From JAZSQZ01 sp045538175 (lineage in GTDB: Bacteria > Bacillota > Clostridia > Christensenellales > UBA1242), in the NCBI GenBank assembly GCA_045538175.1, contig JAZSQZ010000017.1, positions 1 to 5,179 on the forward strand: a DNA stretch of 5,179 nt. The letters are read 5' to 3'. A model generated the notes under the pieces. That model made no database searches, was not told where the DNA came from, and worked only from the letters and a program-made list of their open reading frames with translations. Below are positions 1-4,953 of the stretch, piece by piece (the first letter of the stretch is position 1; every line of letters starts with the position of its first letter). Made by a program: the position numbers and the translations under genes.

Positions 1-17
1 ATTTACAAGAACATATA

Positions 18-46
18 TTGACAAAATCAATAAAATTTAATAATTT
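18..46 (+). promoter_or_regulatory. sigma70-type promoter of the pncB unit
   Basis: A perfect -35 box TTGACA lies at 18-23, followed by a 17-bp spacer and TAATTT at 41-46. The -10 box alone is weak, but it aligns with the two better promoters further on (both TTGACA, 17 bp, TATATT). The distance from -35 to the start codon (61 bp) also matches theirs (58 and 61 bp). The predicted transcript start near 53 would give a leader of about 26 bases. A TTTACA half-site sits just upstream at 2-7. Confidence 0.65.
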
Positions 47-78
47 TGATTTCAACAATTTTAGAAAGGAACTAAACT

Positions 79-1476
79 ATGGCAAATACAAAAAAGAATA
101 AGAAGGTTGTAAAGAAGGCTCCGGTACAGGAACCTGAACAGCCGAAGGGTGTTAAGCACCACGATGGTGCTGACTTTTATCACCACAAGCACATTATCAA
201 TTTTCTCACTGAAACCGATTTGTACAAGTTCACGCAGCAGCAGTTCTATACTCTGAAGCGTTCTAATGACAAGGCAAAGTGGGAATTTAAGTGCCGCACG
301 AAGGGAGTTAATTTGGCACCGTTGGTTGACCGAATTAATGAGGAACTTGACTGGCTCTGTACTCTTCGTTTCCAAGAATGGGAATTGGCTTTCTTCCGCC
401 GTGAAGATTATTTCTATGATGATTATGTGGAATACCTTCAGGACTTCCAGTTGAAGCGCCGCACGATTAAGTGTTACACTGACCCGAAGAAGACCACGCT
501 GTTCATTGAAGCAGAAGGTTATCAAAAGGAAGTTTCTCCTTGGGAAATTTATGTGCTTCATATTGTTCAGGCACTTTGGATGGCAGATGAAAAACTTGAT
601 TGGGAAAAGGCAAAGGCAAACCTTGACCGTGAAATTACAAAGGTGAATGCTGCAACTCGTGAAGGAATTAAGTTCACCATCAGTGATTTCTCTGTTCGCC
701 GTACTGTTTCTAGTGAATGGGAAGATTATATGGTCGGCCGTATGCTTGCTATGTGTCCTGCTTTTGTCGGAACAAGTAATGTGTATCTCGCCATTAAGCA
801 TAATTGTAAGGCGATTGGCACCTTCGCTCACGAACTTGATGCAACTTACCAGGGCTTGAATGGCTTGACCATTCGTGAAGCTCAAAAGCAGAAGCTCCGT
901 GACTGGGCAGATGTTTATGATGGCCGTTTGGGTATTGCACTTTCGGACAACTATGGCTTCAAGGCTTTCTTGGAAGATTTCACTCTCCAGTTTGCAAAGT
1001 TGTTTGATGGTTGCAGACACGATAGCGGTGACCCAATTCGCTGGGGTGAAATGCTGATTGCTCACTATTTGAAGCTGGGCATTGACCCGACCACGAAGGT
1101 TGCTTGCTGGTCTGATTCTTTGGATATTGACAAGGCGCTTGCGATTGCAAGGCACTTTAATGGTCGCATTAAGATTGCCTTTGGTATTGGTACTTACCTT
1201 GGTGCTACTGTTTGCGGCACTAAAAAGGCTCCGTTGTCTATGGTGATGAAGGTCATTGAAGCCAATGGTAAACCGGCGGTCAAGCTCTCGGATAGCACTG
1301 GCAAGACAATGTGTCACGATGAAGGTCATATTAATTATGTTCGTACCCAGTACAACTACAAGAGCATTGATGATATGACAGTTGAAGAAATTCTCGCCAT
1401 TCTGCCGAAGTTCAAGAATGTCTGGTTGAAGGACATTTATATTCCGGCACCTGATGGTGCGAAAGTTCCTGTCTAA
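79..1476 (+). CDS. pncB: nicotinate phosphoribosyltransferase (NAPRTase)
   Basis: This enzyme couples nicotinate and PRPP to nicotinate mononucleotide (NaMN) with ATP hydrolysis, the entry step of deamido NAD salvage in the cytoplasm. The 465-residue product matches the bacterial PncB family along its core. It has TDLYKF near residue 46, DFSVRR at 203-208, GTSN at 231-234, and GTFAHE at 247-252, where His251 lines up with the histidine phosphorylated in Salmonella PncB. Further on come RHDSGDP at 313-319, SDSLD at 345-349, FGIGT at 368-372 and SDSTGKT at 404-410. No expected core motif is missing, so it should be active. The E. coli enzyme is about 400 residues; the extra length is mainly a Lys-rich, low-complexity N-terminal tail of about 36 residues and a longer C-terminus. 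The ATG at 79 follows AAAGGA at 65-70 with 8 bases between. It is a single-gene unit with its own promoter and terminator. Lys codons are mostly AAG, unlike the AAA-rich small genes downstream, which may mean a different origin. Confidence 0.95.
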   Translation: MANTKKNKKVVKKAPVQEPEQPKGVKHHDGADFYHHKHIINFLTETDLYKFTQQQFYTLKRSNDKAKWEFKCRTKGVNLAPLVDRINEELDWLCTLRFQEWELAFFRREDYFYDDYVEYLQDFQLKRRTIKCYTDPKKTTLFIEAEGYQKEVSPWEIYVLHIVQALWMADEKLDWEKAKANLDREITKVNAATREGIKFTISDFSVRRTVSSEWEDYMVGRMLAMCPAFVGTSNVYLAIKHNCKAIGTFAHELDATYQGLNGLTIREAQKQKLRDWADVYDGRLGIALSDNYGFKAFLEDFTLQFAKLFDGCRHDSGDPIRWGEMLIAHYLKLGIDPTTKVACWSDSLDIDKALAIARHFNGRIKIAFGIGTYLGATVCGTKKAPLSMVMKVIEANGKPAVKLSDSTGKTMCHDEGHINYVRTQYNYKSIDDMTVEEILAILPKFKNVWLKDIYIPAPDGAKVPV

Positions 1477-1496
1477 ATTGTTGTTGGAGTGAACGG

Positions 1497-1527
1497 AAGG
1501 GTGGTGGTGTAATACTGCCACCCTTTT
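1497..1527 (+). terminator. hairpin terminator after pncB
   Basis: AAGGGTGG at 1497-1504 pairs perfectly with CCACCCTT at 1518-1525. G-T and G-C pairs can extend the stem to 11 bp around a 7-base loop. The T run is short (four Ts, 1524-1527, then GT), so termination may be partial and some read-through into the Nudix gene is possible. Confidence 0.65.
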
Positions 1528-1545
1528 GTAAAGATATTTTTACAA
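1526..1545. repeat. TTGTAAA/TTTACAA dyad upstream of the Nudix promoter
   Basis: A perfect 7-bp inverted repeat, TTGTAAA (1526-1532) and TTTACAA (1539-1545), is separated by six bases. It lies about 20 bp upstream of the -35 box of the next promoter. The core arrangement TGTAAA-N6-TTTACA recurs upstream of the third promoter, which suggests an operator or activator site. Because it abuts the pncB terminator, it could instead be part of the transcript 3' end. Confidence 0.4.
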
Positions 1546-1564
1546 CAAAACAGACAGCATTATA

Positions 1565-1593
1565 TTGACAAGTAAACATTTAATTTCTATATT
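1565..1593 (+). promoter_or_regulatory. sigma70-type promoter of the Nudix unit
   Basis: TTGACA at 1565-1570 and TATATT at 1588-1593 are separated by exactly 17 bp. The start codon at 1623 would be about 23 bases after the predicted transcript start near 1600. The ten bases TATATTGACA around the -35 box are identical to those at the first promoter. Confidence 0.8.
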
Positions 1594-1622
1594 AAAATAA
1601 AATAGATTTAAAGGAGCTTTTT

Positions 1623-2063
1623 ATGGCAAAGGAAATTTCTTGTGGTTTTGTGATTTTGAACAAACAGGACCCTACCCAAATTCTCGCTTGTCAAGCATAC
1701 GGAAGAAGCTATAAGTTTGGTAATTGTGATATTCCAAAGGGACACGTTGAAGGAACTGAAACTCATTTGGAAACTGCATTGAGAGAACTTAAAGAAGAAA
1801 CTGGTTTTGTTGTGACAGACGAAAAAATCCACGATTGCGGTTTATTCCAATATCTTAAAACGAAGGATTTGCACGTGTTTTTGATTGAAGCTGATGTAGA
1901 TTTAACTAAACTTAAGTGCAATAGTTATTTTGAAAATCAGCAAGGCGTTTCTGTTCCTGAAGTGATTAAGTTCCATTGGGTGACAGACCCTAAGATGTTT
2001 TATCGTTCCTTGGGACCTGTTGTTCAGAATTGTATTGACCACTATCACGAAGGTTTGGTTTAA
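1623..2063 (+). CDS. stand-alone Nudix hydrolase
   Basis: This is a 146-residue single-domain Nudix protein, which would hydrolyse a nucleoside diphosphate linked to another group, using Mg2+ or Mn2+. A complete Nudix box GX5EX7REUXEEXGU is visible: Gly40, Glu46, Arg54-Glu55, Glu58-Glu59 and Gly61. The stretch before it (DIPKGHVEG, 36-44) resembles the LPKGHVE form of MutT-like diadenosine-tetraphosphate hydrolases. The true substrate (Ap4A, ADP-ribose, NADH, capped or triphosphate RNA, dNTPs) cannot be told from the sequence. The length is normal for the family and there is no signal peptide. The ATG at 1623 follows AAAGGAG (1610-1616) at 6 bases. It is the first gene of its unit; its stop overlaps the next start by one base (TAATG). 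Being near pncB and the NadD-Nudix fusion suggests a role in nucleotide turnover, but that is inference. Confidence 0.9.
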   Translation: MAKEISCGFVILNKQDPTQILACQAYGRSYKFGNCDIPKGHVEGTETHLETALRELKEETGFVVTDEKIHDCGLFQYLKTKDLHVFLIEADVDLTKLKCNSYFENQQGVSVPEVIKFHWVTDPKMFYRSLGPVVQNCIDHYHEGLV

Positions 2064-2299
2064 TGGCAATTGGTGAAGATTCATATACTTCAGTTTTTAA
2101 CAAAATTCGTTATCTTATTGCTTGCACAGATTGTAACCGAGAAGATATTAGAAAATTGGAAAAAGAACTTGAAGGATATTCAGAACAATATAACAATGGT
2201 GAAATTGACAAAGAAAAGTTAAATAAGCTAAGTTATATGGTTTTGAAAAAGGTGGAATTACTTCACGATACTTGTAAAACTATTGAATGGGTAAATTAG
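2063..2299 (+). CDS. small helical protein of unknown function
   Basis: I do not recognise this 78-residue protein. It is charged (many Glu, Lys, Asp) with regular spacing of Leu, Ile and Val from about residue 27 to 70, which suggests one or two helices and possibly a short coiled coil. A CTDC pair (residues 21-24) and Cys71 are present, but there are too few ligands to call a metal site. There is no signal or membrane segment. The ATG overlaps the stop of the Nudix gene by one base (TAATG), with GAAGG just upstream inside that gene, so translation is probably coupled. Lys codons are mostly AAA. Confidence 0.75.
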   Translation: MAIGEDSYTSVFNKIRYLIACTDCNREDIRKLEKELEGYSEQYNNGEIDKEKLNKLSYMVLKKVELLHDTCKTIEWVN

Positions 2300-2300
2300 T

Positions 2301-2612
2301 ATGGATGAAAAGTTCTTTAAAGATATGCAAAAACTCTATGAATTTAATCAAGAAATTTACAGTGCATTGACTGCTGATGGCCGTGCTAAGTATCTGTTCA
2401 ATTATTTTCAATGGAAACAGATTGAAGCAACAGAAACAGGCGAAATGAAACTTGCTGAGCAATTCTATCAATGTAAACAGGAAATTCAAAAATGCTGTGA
2501 CCCTGTTTATATAAAAGAAGCGCTTGGTGTAAAAAAGGTCACAGATGACCTTTACAACAAATTTATTGTTTCAACAGTAAAAAAATTAAAAATTGAATTA
2601 GACTTTTTATAA
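2301..2612 (+). CDS. small hypothetical protein
   Basis: I do not recognise this 103-residue protein. It is mostly helical by appearance, rich in aromatic residues (YLFNYFQW, 46-53) and charged, with CC at 79-80 plus another Cys nearby. No signal peptide or membrane segment is seen. The start lies one base after the stop of the preceding gene and has no strong ribosome site of its own, so translation probably depends on coupling. The stop is followed at once by the AAGGAG site of the next gene. A perfect hairpin (2534-2553) is embedded near the 3' end of the reading frame. Confidence 0.75.
   Translation: MDEKFFKDMQKLYEFNQEIYSALTADGRAKYLFNYFQWKQIEATETGEMKLAEQFYQCKQEIQKCCDPVYIKEALGVKKVTDDLYNKFIVSTVKKLKIELDFL
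2534..2553 (+). repeat. 8-bp perfect hairpin inside a coding region
   Basis: AAAGGTCA (2534-2541) and TGACCTTT (2546-2553) form a perfect 8-bp stem with the tetraloop CAGA. It lies in the 2301-2612 gene. TGTAAA (2528-2533) and TTTACA (2551-2556) flank or overlap it, giving an imperfect longer dyad. No T run follows, so it is not a standard terminator. It may stabilise or process mRNA, or be chance. Confidence 0.3.
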
Positions 2613-2624
2613 GGAGAACCAACA

Positions 2625-3020
2625 ATGATTAGCTTTAAAAACATCATTCAGATGATTAAGAATTTCTACTCTGAAAATCCTTCAACAGGAGAACAGGAAG
2701 TAGAACAAACTACAACTTCCAATGGTAAACCAGTACCAACTGATGTGCCGAATACTGAGTTTTACCAAAAGGGTAAACTTATTCTCAGCAACAATGGCTG
2801 GAACCACAAGTCAAATTATTGGGAACATCATTCTTATCCCGAATTTAAAATTGTGGAAAAGTCTGGTGTGTACAAAATTACTCCAGACAACAAGGACTAT
2901 AAGGTTCTGAAAATCGTCAAGACCGAAAACATTTTGAAGCGTATCAAGGAATATAACATTTATTTGACTTCCAAAAAGAAAAAGATTACCAAGGATTCTT
3001 TCCTTTCGGATTTTGAATAA
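2625..3020 (+). CDS. hypothetical protein with linker and beta-rich C-terminal part
   Basis: I do not recognise this 131-residue protein. Residues 1-16 (MISFKNIIQMIKNFYS) could form an amphipathic helix. Residues 17-45 are a Thr/Glu/Pro-rich low-complexity linker. Residues 46-110 look like a small beta-rich domain with several aromatics (GWNHKSNYWEHH, 58-69), and the end is very Lys-rich. The start is well supported: ATG 2625 follows AAGGAG at 2611-2616 with 8 bases between, the strongest ribosome site in this unit after that of the Nudix gene. This suggests higher or independent translation. The linker and terminal helix would fit a tethered or adaptor protein, but that is speculation. Confidence 0.75.
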   Translation: MISFKNIIQMIKNFYSENPSTGEQEVEQTTTSNGKPVPTDVPNTEFYQKGKLILSNNGWNHKSNYWEHHSYPEFKIVEKSGVYKITPDNKDYKVLKIVKTENILKRIKEYNIYLTSKKKKITKDSFLSDFE

Positions 3021-3082
3021 TGTTGTGGATGATTTGTGGCTTTATAATGGGTGTTTGGCGTGGAGCCAATATTGGTAAATAA
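3020..3082 (+). CDS. possible 20-residue hydrophobic micropeptide
   Basis: An ATG at 3020 overlaps the preceding stop as TAATG, the same junction used at 2063 and 4953, and opens a 20-codon frame ending in TAA at 3080-3082. The peptide starts MLWMICGFIMGVW, hydrophobic enough for a short membrane segment, and ends in a basic tail (R, K). Most of the space between the previous gene and the regulatory array is taken up by it. No independent ribosome site is evident, so it would need coupled translation. It could equally be a chance frame or a decayed gene end; at this length the sequence alone cannot decide. Confidence 0.35.
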   Translation: MLWMICGFIMGVWRGANIGK

Positions 3083-3115
3083 AAATTTACACAGAAATGT
3101 AAACTAAAATTTACC
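3074..3115. repeat. array of four alternating TTTACA-type half-sites every 12 bp
   Basis: GGTAAA (3074), TTTACA (3086), TGTAAA (3098) and TTTACC (3110) start exactly 12 bp apart and alternate in orientation, so the whole 42-bp block is a nested dyad. As DNA it looks like tandem binding sites for a dimeric regulator of the promoter at 3135-3163. As RNA the outer pair (GGTAAAT/ATTTACC, 7 bp) and the inner pair (TTTACA/TGTAAA, 6 bp) could form a two-part hairpin ahead of the terminator. The same TGTAAA-N6-TTTACA unit occurs at 1527-1544. A separate palindrome, CCAATATTGG, overlaps its left edge at 3066-3075. Confidence 0.5.
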
Positions 3116-3121
3116 TTAATT

Positions 3122-3155
3122 AAACGAGTGTGGATTGACAAAGCACTCGTTTTTT
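3122..3155 (+). terminator. hairpin terminator of the Nudix unit
   Basis: AAACGAGTG (3122-3130) and CACTCGTTT (3144-3152) form a perfect 9-bp stem with a 13-base loop. The Ts at 3150-3155 give a six-T tract. It is a good Rho-independent terminator for the genes at 1623-3082. The loop contains the -35 box of the next promoter. Confidence 0.8.
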
Positions 3156-3163
3156 GTTATATT
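3135..3163 (+). promoter_or_regulatory. sigma70-type promoter of the NadD-Nudix unit
   Basis: TTGACA (3135-3140), a 17-bp spacer and TATATT (3158-3163) copy the layout of the promoter at 1565. Transcription would start near 3170, about 26 bases before the ATG at 3196. The -35 box lies inside the loop of the terminator at 3122-3155, and the descending stem and T tract form most of the spacer. Confidence 0.8.
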
Positions 3164-3195
3164 TCATTAACAACAACAATAATAAAGGAATTAAT

Positions 3196-3489
3196 ATGTG
3201 GCCTTTTAAGAAAAAAACTAAACAAGAAGTTCAAAACGAAGTCAAACAAGTTCTTGACCAGTGTGGCCCTATTATGAAAGATGGTAAATTGGTTGGATTT
3301 AAAACAGGCTTCCCGTTCCCGAACAGTATCTTGCGAATAGAACGATATGGAACAACTATTTTACCAGATCCTAATACCTGCTATGTTTTCAATGAAAGTG
3401 GGGAAGCTATGGCAAATGGTTCAGAAAAGGAAATTATTACTTATTTGAACACGCAGTTTAACAACCAAAATAAAGGAAACCAACAATGA
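3196..3489 (+). CDS. small hypothetical protein ahead of the NadD-Nudix gene
   Basis: I do not recognise this 97-residue protein. It starts MWPFKKK, a hydrophobic-basic N-terminus that could touch a membrane, but it has no clear membrane segment. The middle (GKLVGFKTGFPFPNS, then ILRIERYGTTILPDP) looks beta-rich, and the last residues are an Asn/Gln-rich tail. The frame stays open upstream to a TTG at 3154, but that would start translation upstream of the -10 box; the ATG at 3196, with AAAGGA at 3184-3189, is the sensible start. Its stop overlaps the next gene's start by four bases (ATGA), so it is probably co-translated with the NadD-Nudix fusion. Confidence 0.75.
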   Translation: MWPFKKKTKQEVQNEVKQVLDQCGPIMKDGKLVGFKTGFPFPNSILRIERYGTTILPDPNTCYVFNESGEAMANGSEKEIITYLNTQFNNQNKGNQQ

Positions 3490-4583
3490 TTTATATTTAC
3501 GGTGGAAGTTTTGACCCGATTACTGAAGCTCATTTGAGCATTATTAAGTCCATTCAGAAAATTTTGAAGGCTGATGACCGTTTGGTCATTACGGTTGCGA
3601 ACACAGATGAAAAGGCTTACAAGGCTGATGTGACAGACCGATTTGAAATGGTACGAAACTTACTCAATGCGAAGTTCACTAAAAATTGTCCTGAACTTAT
3701 GATACAGGACAAACGCACTTATGCGTTTTTGTGTGAACAGTTCTATGGTCAGGAAAAAAGCATTACTTTGTGTGTTGGTGAAGATGAATGGAAGTCTCTG
3801 TGTGATGCCAAATGGGTGAACTGGGATTTGCTTTTGAAGCGCTTCAAATTTTTGGTTTTCCGCAGAATGGGATTTGAACAAGGCTTCAATGATGGCGGTG
3901 TGGTTCATACTATGCCTAAGTTTGATGTACAAGTTGAATTTACAACTTTTGATATTACCCGACCGGTTAGTGCTTCTAAGGTCAGGGATATTTTGAGCCG
4001 TAATCCTGATTGTCACTATGAAGATGTAAATCAGTACATTACTCACCAGACCTTCCGTTACATCAAGGAATACAAGCTCTACCATCAGAATGGTTTTGAC
4101 TATGACAAAGAAGAAGCGAAGTTTCTCCAGGAATATGCTGTCGCAAAGGAAAAGAATGGTTGGGGTGAACCATCTGTAACTACTGATACTGTTGCATACA
4201 ATGGTGACCAGATTCTTTTAATCCGTCGCAAAAAGCCGCCGTATCAAAATTTCTGGGCTTTGCCTGGTGGATTTTTTGAAAAGACAGATGAAGACCTTCA
4301 GTATGGTGCCGCCCGAGAACTTCGTGAAGAAACTTCGCTTGTGTTGGAACCGGAAAAGTTTGTACAAATTAAAACTTATGGTCACAACTTTGACCCACGA
4401 ATGAAGATTGTAGATACAGCCTTCGCTGTTCGTGTGCCTAAGAAGATGATGGATAAAGCCAAAGCTGATGATGATGCTGCAGAACATCGTTGGTTCAACA
4501 TTAACGAACTTCCGAAGCTGGCTTTCCATCACGAAATGATTATCAAGGACTGGCTGAGCAAAAAGGATAACAGTGATGTTTAA
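3486..4583 (+). CDS. bifunctional NadD-like nicotinate-nucleotide adenylyltransferase / Nudix hydrolase
   Basis: This is a two-domain, 365-residue protein. Residues 1-200 are a nucleotidyltransferase. GGSFDP (6-11) leads into TEAH (13-16), the (H/T)xGH catalytic motif with Ala for Gly. Other features are VGEDEW (97-102), a Trp-rich stretch (110-113) and SASKVR (162-167), the SSTxxR-type ATP-binding motif. Layout and ending (VNQYI, KEYKLYH) follow NadD, not NadM, whose motif is GRFQPFHxGH. The predicted reaction is NaMN + ATP to deamido-NAD + PPi, which fits PncB upstream. Residues 226-360 are a Nudix domain resembling the tail of NadM-Nudix proteins (FWALPGGF, 256-263; RELREET, 277-283), whose likely activity is ADP-ribose hydrolysis. 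Its box has one extra residue before Glu269 and Ser284 in place of Gly. AAAGGA (3474-3479) precedes the ATG. NMN could be an alternative substrate. No NAD synthetase is present in the window. Confidence 0.87.
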   Translation: MIYIYGGSFDPITEAHLSIIKSIQKILKADDRLVITVANTDEKAYKADVTDRFEMVRNLLNAKFTKNCPELMIQDKRTYAFLCEQFYGQEKSITLCVGEDEWKSLCDAKWVNWDLLLKRFKFLVFRRMGFEQGFNDGGVVHTMPKFDVQVEFTTFDITRPVSASKVRDILSRNPDCHYEDVNQYITHQTFRYIKEYKLYHQNGFDYDKEEAKFLQEYAVAKEKNGWGEPSVTTDTVAYNGDQILLIRRKKPPYQNFWALPGGFFEKTDEDLQYGAARELREETSLVLEPEKFVQIKTYGHNFDPRMKIVDTAFAVRVPKKMMDKAKADDDAAEHRWFNINELPKLAFHHEMIIKDWLSKKDNSDV

Positions 4584-4953
4584 ACTTAGAAGAATTAGCG
4601 AAACTGAGTTTATTGATGCTCTTGAAAAGACTGCTCGGGACCTGGGTTATACAGTAGAACGAAAAGACTATACTGATTTCAAAGAAACATACAGGTTCCA
4701 GGTGTTTCATACTATGAAACTTCCAACATATAAAAACGAAATTTTGGGTATCATTAAAACATTTACTGATGGTGATGCAGAATGTTGGAAGTATACCTTC
4801 AAAAATGAAGACAATCCTGATTGGGCTATGTGTGGTATAAGATTCAATTATAAGTATTTGGAAAATTTCAAGAACTATCTAATTGAATTTTCAAAAAACT
4901 ATAAGCAGTATTTGGTGTGGAAAAATCTCAATGACTTAAAGGAAGATTTCTAA
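4576..4953 (+). CDS. hypothetical protein downstream of NadD-Nudix
   Basis: I do not recognise this 125-residue protein. It appears to be a soluble mixed alpha/beta protein, rich in Tyr, Phe and Trp, starting with a helix (ETEFIDALEKTARDLGY, about residues 9-25) and ending with a charged helical part. There is no signal or membrane segment. A GTG at 4573 is in frame, but the ATG at 4576 sits 8 bases after AAGGA (4563-4567), the better spacing. The start overlaps the end of the NadD-Nudix gene by eight bases, so the two are probably translated together. Its stop overlaps the next start as TAATG. Co-expression with NAD enzymes does not by itself assign a function. Confidence 0.75.
   Translation: MFKLRRISETEFIDALEKTARDLGYTVERKDYTDFKETYRFQVFHTMKLPTYKNEILGIIKTFTDGDAECWKYTFKNEDNPDWAMCGIRFNYKYLENFKNYLIEFSKNYKQYLVWKNLNDLKEDF

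Noticed and set aside
61..1521. A 486-codon open frame on the minus strand covering all of pncB
   Set aside because: The + strand frame is an unmistakable PncB with family motifs, promoter and ribosome site. The antisense frame is a by-product of its codon bias; its translation shows no family features and it runs through the terminator.
2205..2240. TTGACA inside the 2063-2299 gene as an internal promoter
   Set aside because: No acceptable -10 box is found at 16-18 bp; the hexamer falls in ordinary coding sequence for Ile-Asp-Lys.
3154..3195. Upstream TTG start adding 14 residues to the gene at 3196
   Set aside because: It would begin before the -10 box of the only promoter and upstream of the predicted transcript start, and codes for an Asn run; the ATG at 3196 has its own ribosome site.
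3486..4085. Reading the head domain as phosphopantetheine adenylyltransferase (CoaD), because of the FDPIT motif
   Set aside because: CoaD is only about 160 residues and lacks the VGEDEW and Trp-rich middle and the KEYKLYH-type ending, which match NadD. The PncB neighbour also favours NaMN as substrate.
3660..4532. Minus-strand open frames of 141 and 104 codons opposite the NadD-Nudix gene
   Set aside because: They lie opposite a well-supported two-domain enzyme, have no convincing start signals and show no recognisable protein features.
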